Source: an uncultured Muribaculaceae bacterium (GTDB lineage Bacteria; Bacteroidota; Bacteroidia; Bacteroidales; Muribaculaceae). From it: a DNA stretch of 23,000 bases. The notes below the pieces were generated by a model that saw only the letters and a list, made by a program, of their open reading frames with translations, did no database searches and was not told where the DNA came from. Location: assembly GCA_910585285.1 (NCBI GenBank), contig CAJUDL010000053.1, positions 1 to 23,000 of the forward strand. The letters run 5' to 3'. A program made the position numbers and the translations under genes. Positions 21,218 through 23,000 of the stretch are shown in pieces (the stretch's first letter is position 1; each line of letters begins with the position of its first letter).

Positions 21218-22207
21218 TTAAAGTGTATTATTTGTGATGTCGATAAGGTCGTAAGACAAGGATCCGAGACCGATAGCGGCGGCATGGTCTACTGTATGAG
21301 TACCGTGGCGACTGTCAATGCGCTGTACGATTGGCGCTGAATTGTCACCGGCGGTAGACTGATGGTTGAAAACCAGATCAAGACAAGCCTTGTCGAGCGC
21401 TACCGGATCGAGCGATGCGAGAATACCGATATCCTTCATTTCCGGAGAATGGGGATGTCCGTCGCAATCGCAATCCACAGAGAGATTATTCATTACGTTT
21501 ATATAAATGACATTTCCTTTAAAATAGTCATGAACTGCCTGAGCTGCAGCTGCCATTGATTCAAGAAACGCATCCTGTCCACGGTGTAACTTGAAAGCGT
21601 CTTTAGGGTCATCGTATTCACCTGCTGTATGAATAAGGGCTTTCCCTTCGGAAGAGGCAATGCCTATACTCTGATTCTTAAGCACACCTCCGAATCCGCC
21701 CATTGCATGACCTTTGAAATGGGCAAGATTGATAAGGAAATCATAGTTGGCGAGGTGGCTTCCCACTCTGTCATATTTGAGGTATGTTGTATCCGCAACA
21801 GGTATGTCGATATATCCCTCTTCATCCATGATATCGACAGGAGCAATTTTACCATAGCCTCTTTCCTCGATAGCACGGCGATGATCTGCAGTAGTGGATC
21901 GGTTGCCGCCATAAGCAGTGTTGCATTCCACGAGAGTGCCATCAACCTCCTTTACGAGGTTTTCAATCAGTTCCGGACGCAGGTGGTTTGATTGGGCTGA
22001 TTCGCCCGTGCTGATCTTTACAGCCACCTTTCCTTTGGCTTCTTTGCCAAGGGCATGATAGATTTTTACAAGATTCTCAGGTGTTATGTCTTTTACGAAA
22101 TAGACCTTTGAATTTTTTGTATTTGCCTGAGTTTCCGCATATGTTGAGAATGCGGCTGCAGAAAGCATCAGGGCAAAAACAGTAACAATGAATTTTTTCA
22201 TACGCAT
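21218..22207 (-). CDS. Secreted DUF362-domain protein
   Basis: A 329-residue protein with a cleavable signal peptide (MKKFIVTVFALMLSAAAFSTYA; start ATG 22207 or 22201, with a TTG just before). The DUF362 core reads GKVAVKISTGESAQSNHLRPELIENLVKEVDGTLVECNTAYGGNR, then FLINLAHFKGHAMGGFGGVLKNQSIGIAS and ILASLDPVALDKACLDLVF. Many DUF362 proteins carry a ferredoxin-like CxxCxxC cluster domain; none is seen here, so this is the short exported form. A redox or metal role is only family-level conjecture. The leader contains the 26 bp repeat shared with the DUF3781 gene and a 4-codon ORF, MSYL. Confidence 0.87.
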   Translation of the reverse strand: MRMKKFIVTVFALMLSAAAFSTYAETQANTKNSKVYFVKDITPENLVKIYHALGKEAKGKVAVKISTGESAQSNHLRPELIENLVKEVDGTLVECNTAYGGNRSTTADHRRAIEERGYGKIAPVDIMDEEGYIDIPVADTTYLKYDRVGSHLANYDFLINLAHFKGHAMGGFGGVLKNQSIGIASSEGKALIHTAGEYDDPKDAFKLHRGQDAFLESMAAAAQAVHDYFKGNVIYINVMNNLSVDCDCDGHPHSPEMKDIGILASLDPVALDKACLDLVFNHQSTAGDNSAPIVQRIDSRHGTHTVDHAAAIGLGSLSYDLIDITNNTL

Positions 22208-22221
22208 CAATGTTTGATTAT

Positions 22222-22247
22222 AAGTATGACATCGAAATTATTTAATG
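22222..22247 (-). repeat. 26 bp repeat, copy 2 (DUF362 leader)
   Basis: Identical to 4807-4832 in the same orientation. Here the embedded ATGTCATAC opens a 4-codon ORF (MSYL, stop TAA 22220-22218) that ends 11 bases before the DUF362 ATG at 22207. The TAATTTCG in it is one base off the -7 consensus. Confidence 0.85.
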
Positions 22248-22316
22248 CAAAAATACACAACGATTCTCTTTTACCATTTACACATATTTCGGTAAAAGCA
22301 ACCAATTTCAACTATA

Positions 22317-22793
22317 TTAGTTGTTTTGAATGGGAATGGCAGGAGAAGTCTGCTTGATGTCTTCCATAACGAATACACTCTGAACGGAATCCAGCATATC
22401 GAGCCTGCCGAGTTTCTCGGTTACAAATCTGCGATAGGTCTTCATATCCGGCACCTGTACTTTGAGGATATAATCGAAGGCTCCAGAGACGTTGTAACAC
22501 TCTGATACTTCCGGAATATTCCTGACTTCAAGAGCGAAGCCTTCGTGCATTTCGGTGTTGATGTGTTTAAGCCGAACATTACAGAAAACCGTAAATCCAC
22601 GTCCCATCTTATCCATGTCAACACGAATGGTGTAGGCTTTTATGTAACCTTCGGATTCGAGACGACGCACACGTTCAAAAACCGGTGTCGGCGACCGGTG
22701 CACACGCTGCGCCAACTCTCTTACTGACAACCTCGAATCTTTTTGCAGATGGCTTATTATGGCAATGTCTATCTCGTCTAATTCCTTATTCAT
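22317..22793 (-). CDS. Lrp/AsnC-family transcriptional regulator
   Basis: A 158-residue feast/famine regulator. The N-terminal helix-turn-helix is LDEIDIAIISHLQKDSRLSVRELAQRVHRSPTPVFERVRRLESEGYIKAYTIRVD (residues 5-60). The C-terminal RAM effector domain includes FTVFCNVRLKHINTEMHEGFALEVRNIPEVSECYNVSGAFDYILKVQVPDMKTYRRFVTEKLG, with the G-x-(F/Y)D-Y motif where amino acids bind. It forms dimers to octamers in the family. Targets and ligand are unknown; the divergent region to its right and the neighbouring DUF362 gene are candidates. A perfect promoter lies about 30-55 bp upstream. Confidence 0.95.
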   Translation of the reverse strand: MNKELDEIDIAIISHLQKDSRLSVRELAQRVHRSPTPVFERVRRLESEGYIKAYTIRVDMDKMGRGFTVFCNVRLKHINTEMHEGFALEVRNIPEVSECYNVSGAFDYILKVQVPDMKTYRRFVTEKLGRLDMLDSVQSVFVMEDIKQTSPAIPIQNN

Positions 22794-22818
22794 AATGCTT
22801 TGTTCTGTTTTGTTGTTT

Positions 22819-22849
22819 CAAAATTAATATTTTTAGAACAAACCGCAAA
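22819..22849 (-). promoter_or_regulatory. Consensus promoter of the Lrp/AsnC gene
   Basis: Minus strand: TTTG (22849-22846), a 19 bp spacer, TAATTTTG (22826-22819). Both boxes match the Bacteroidota consensus exactly; the transcript would start near 22812 with a leader of about 20 nt. Confidence 0.7.
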
Positions 22850-22918
22850 TTTTATTAATAAATAAAATCAATTTATTCTATAATTTTATATGTTGTAGGA
22901 ACATATGATTTGGTGTAG

Positions 22919-22941
22919 TAATTTTGTAAGAAACTGTTTAA
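22919..22941 (+). promoter_or_regulatory. -7 box joined to the recurrent TAAGAAACTGTTTAA motif
   Basis: TAATTTTG (22919-22926) overlaps GTAAGAAACTGTTTAA (22926-22941). The following 60 bases are purine-rich without an ORF start before the window ends. It may be the promoter and leader of the next gene, or the left end of an insertion element cut off by the window edge. Confidence 0.35.
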
Positions 22942-23000
22942 ATTGATTTTCGAGGAAGTTTGAGAGTTATTTTTGAGGTGATTCCGCGAGTTGAGAAAGG

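Noticed and set aside
1..23000. CRISPR array, rRNA operon or intact prophage
   Set aside because: There are no regularly spaced repeats of 25-40 bp, no rRNA-like sequence, and no phage structural or integrase gene.

Overview
The window reads like a chromosomal segment of a Bacteroidales bacterium, most likely a gut Bacteroidaceae/Muribaculaceae-type organism (family level is inference). The evidence is repeated -7 boxes of the form TAnnTTTG (usually TAATTTTG) with weak or absent Shine-Dalgarno sequences, many lipoproteins with SxxGC/LLSC lipoboxes, a TonB-dependent receptor paired with a DUF4249 lipoprotein, and families typical of Bacteroidota (META lipoprotein, RhaM-type mutarotase plus FucP-type permease, secreted GH30).

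Layout. 1-1680: a decayed RloA/RloB (AbiL-like) defence pair. The ATPase has lost its N-terminal half, RloB is cut by an in-frame TAG, and gene-poor debris follows. 1680-3650 (minus): a Gdx/SugE small multidrug resistance transporter translationally coupled to a PNPOx-fold flavoprotein, and a coupled pair of lipoproteins (META domain, rhodanese). 3980-6770: a GNAT acetyltransferase with a probably leaderless mRNA, a DUF3781 protein, a TonB-C-domain lipoprotein bracketed by two ~80 bp direct repeats, and a secreted carboxymuconolactone decarboxylase-cupin fusion. 6974-9842: asnA, a DEDDh exonuclease, then a membrane protein/winged-helix regulator pair whose upstream region carries a promoter with a palindromic operator in its spacer, an intrinsic terminator and a second identical operator.

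10029-13900 is a sugar locus: RhaM-type mutarotase, FucP-type permease and a fused nucleotidylyltransferase-GHMP kinase on the plus strand, convergent with an AraC-family regulator. No isomerase or aldolase is present, so uptake, anomer interconversion, anomeric phosphorylation and nucleotide activation (a salvage route to an NDP-sugar) is the best reading. Next is a secreted GH30 glycosidase tightly bracketed by two 172 bp imperfect inverted copies of a palindromic MITE-like repeat; a short copy lies between asnA and the exonuclease. One copy appears to supply the -33 box of the GH30 promoter.

16049-22793 holds pncB (nicotinate phosphoribosyltransferase), the TonB receptor/DUF4249 pair, a Cof-type HAD phosphatase, a secreted DUF362 protein and an Lrp/AsnC regulator. 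No rRNA, intact tRNA, CRISPR array or intact transposase gene was seen. Intergenic DNA is rich in short repeats: heptamer arrays, inverted repeats, and a 26 bp sequence shared by the upstream regions of two unrelated genes 17 kb apart.
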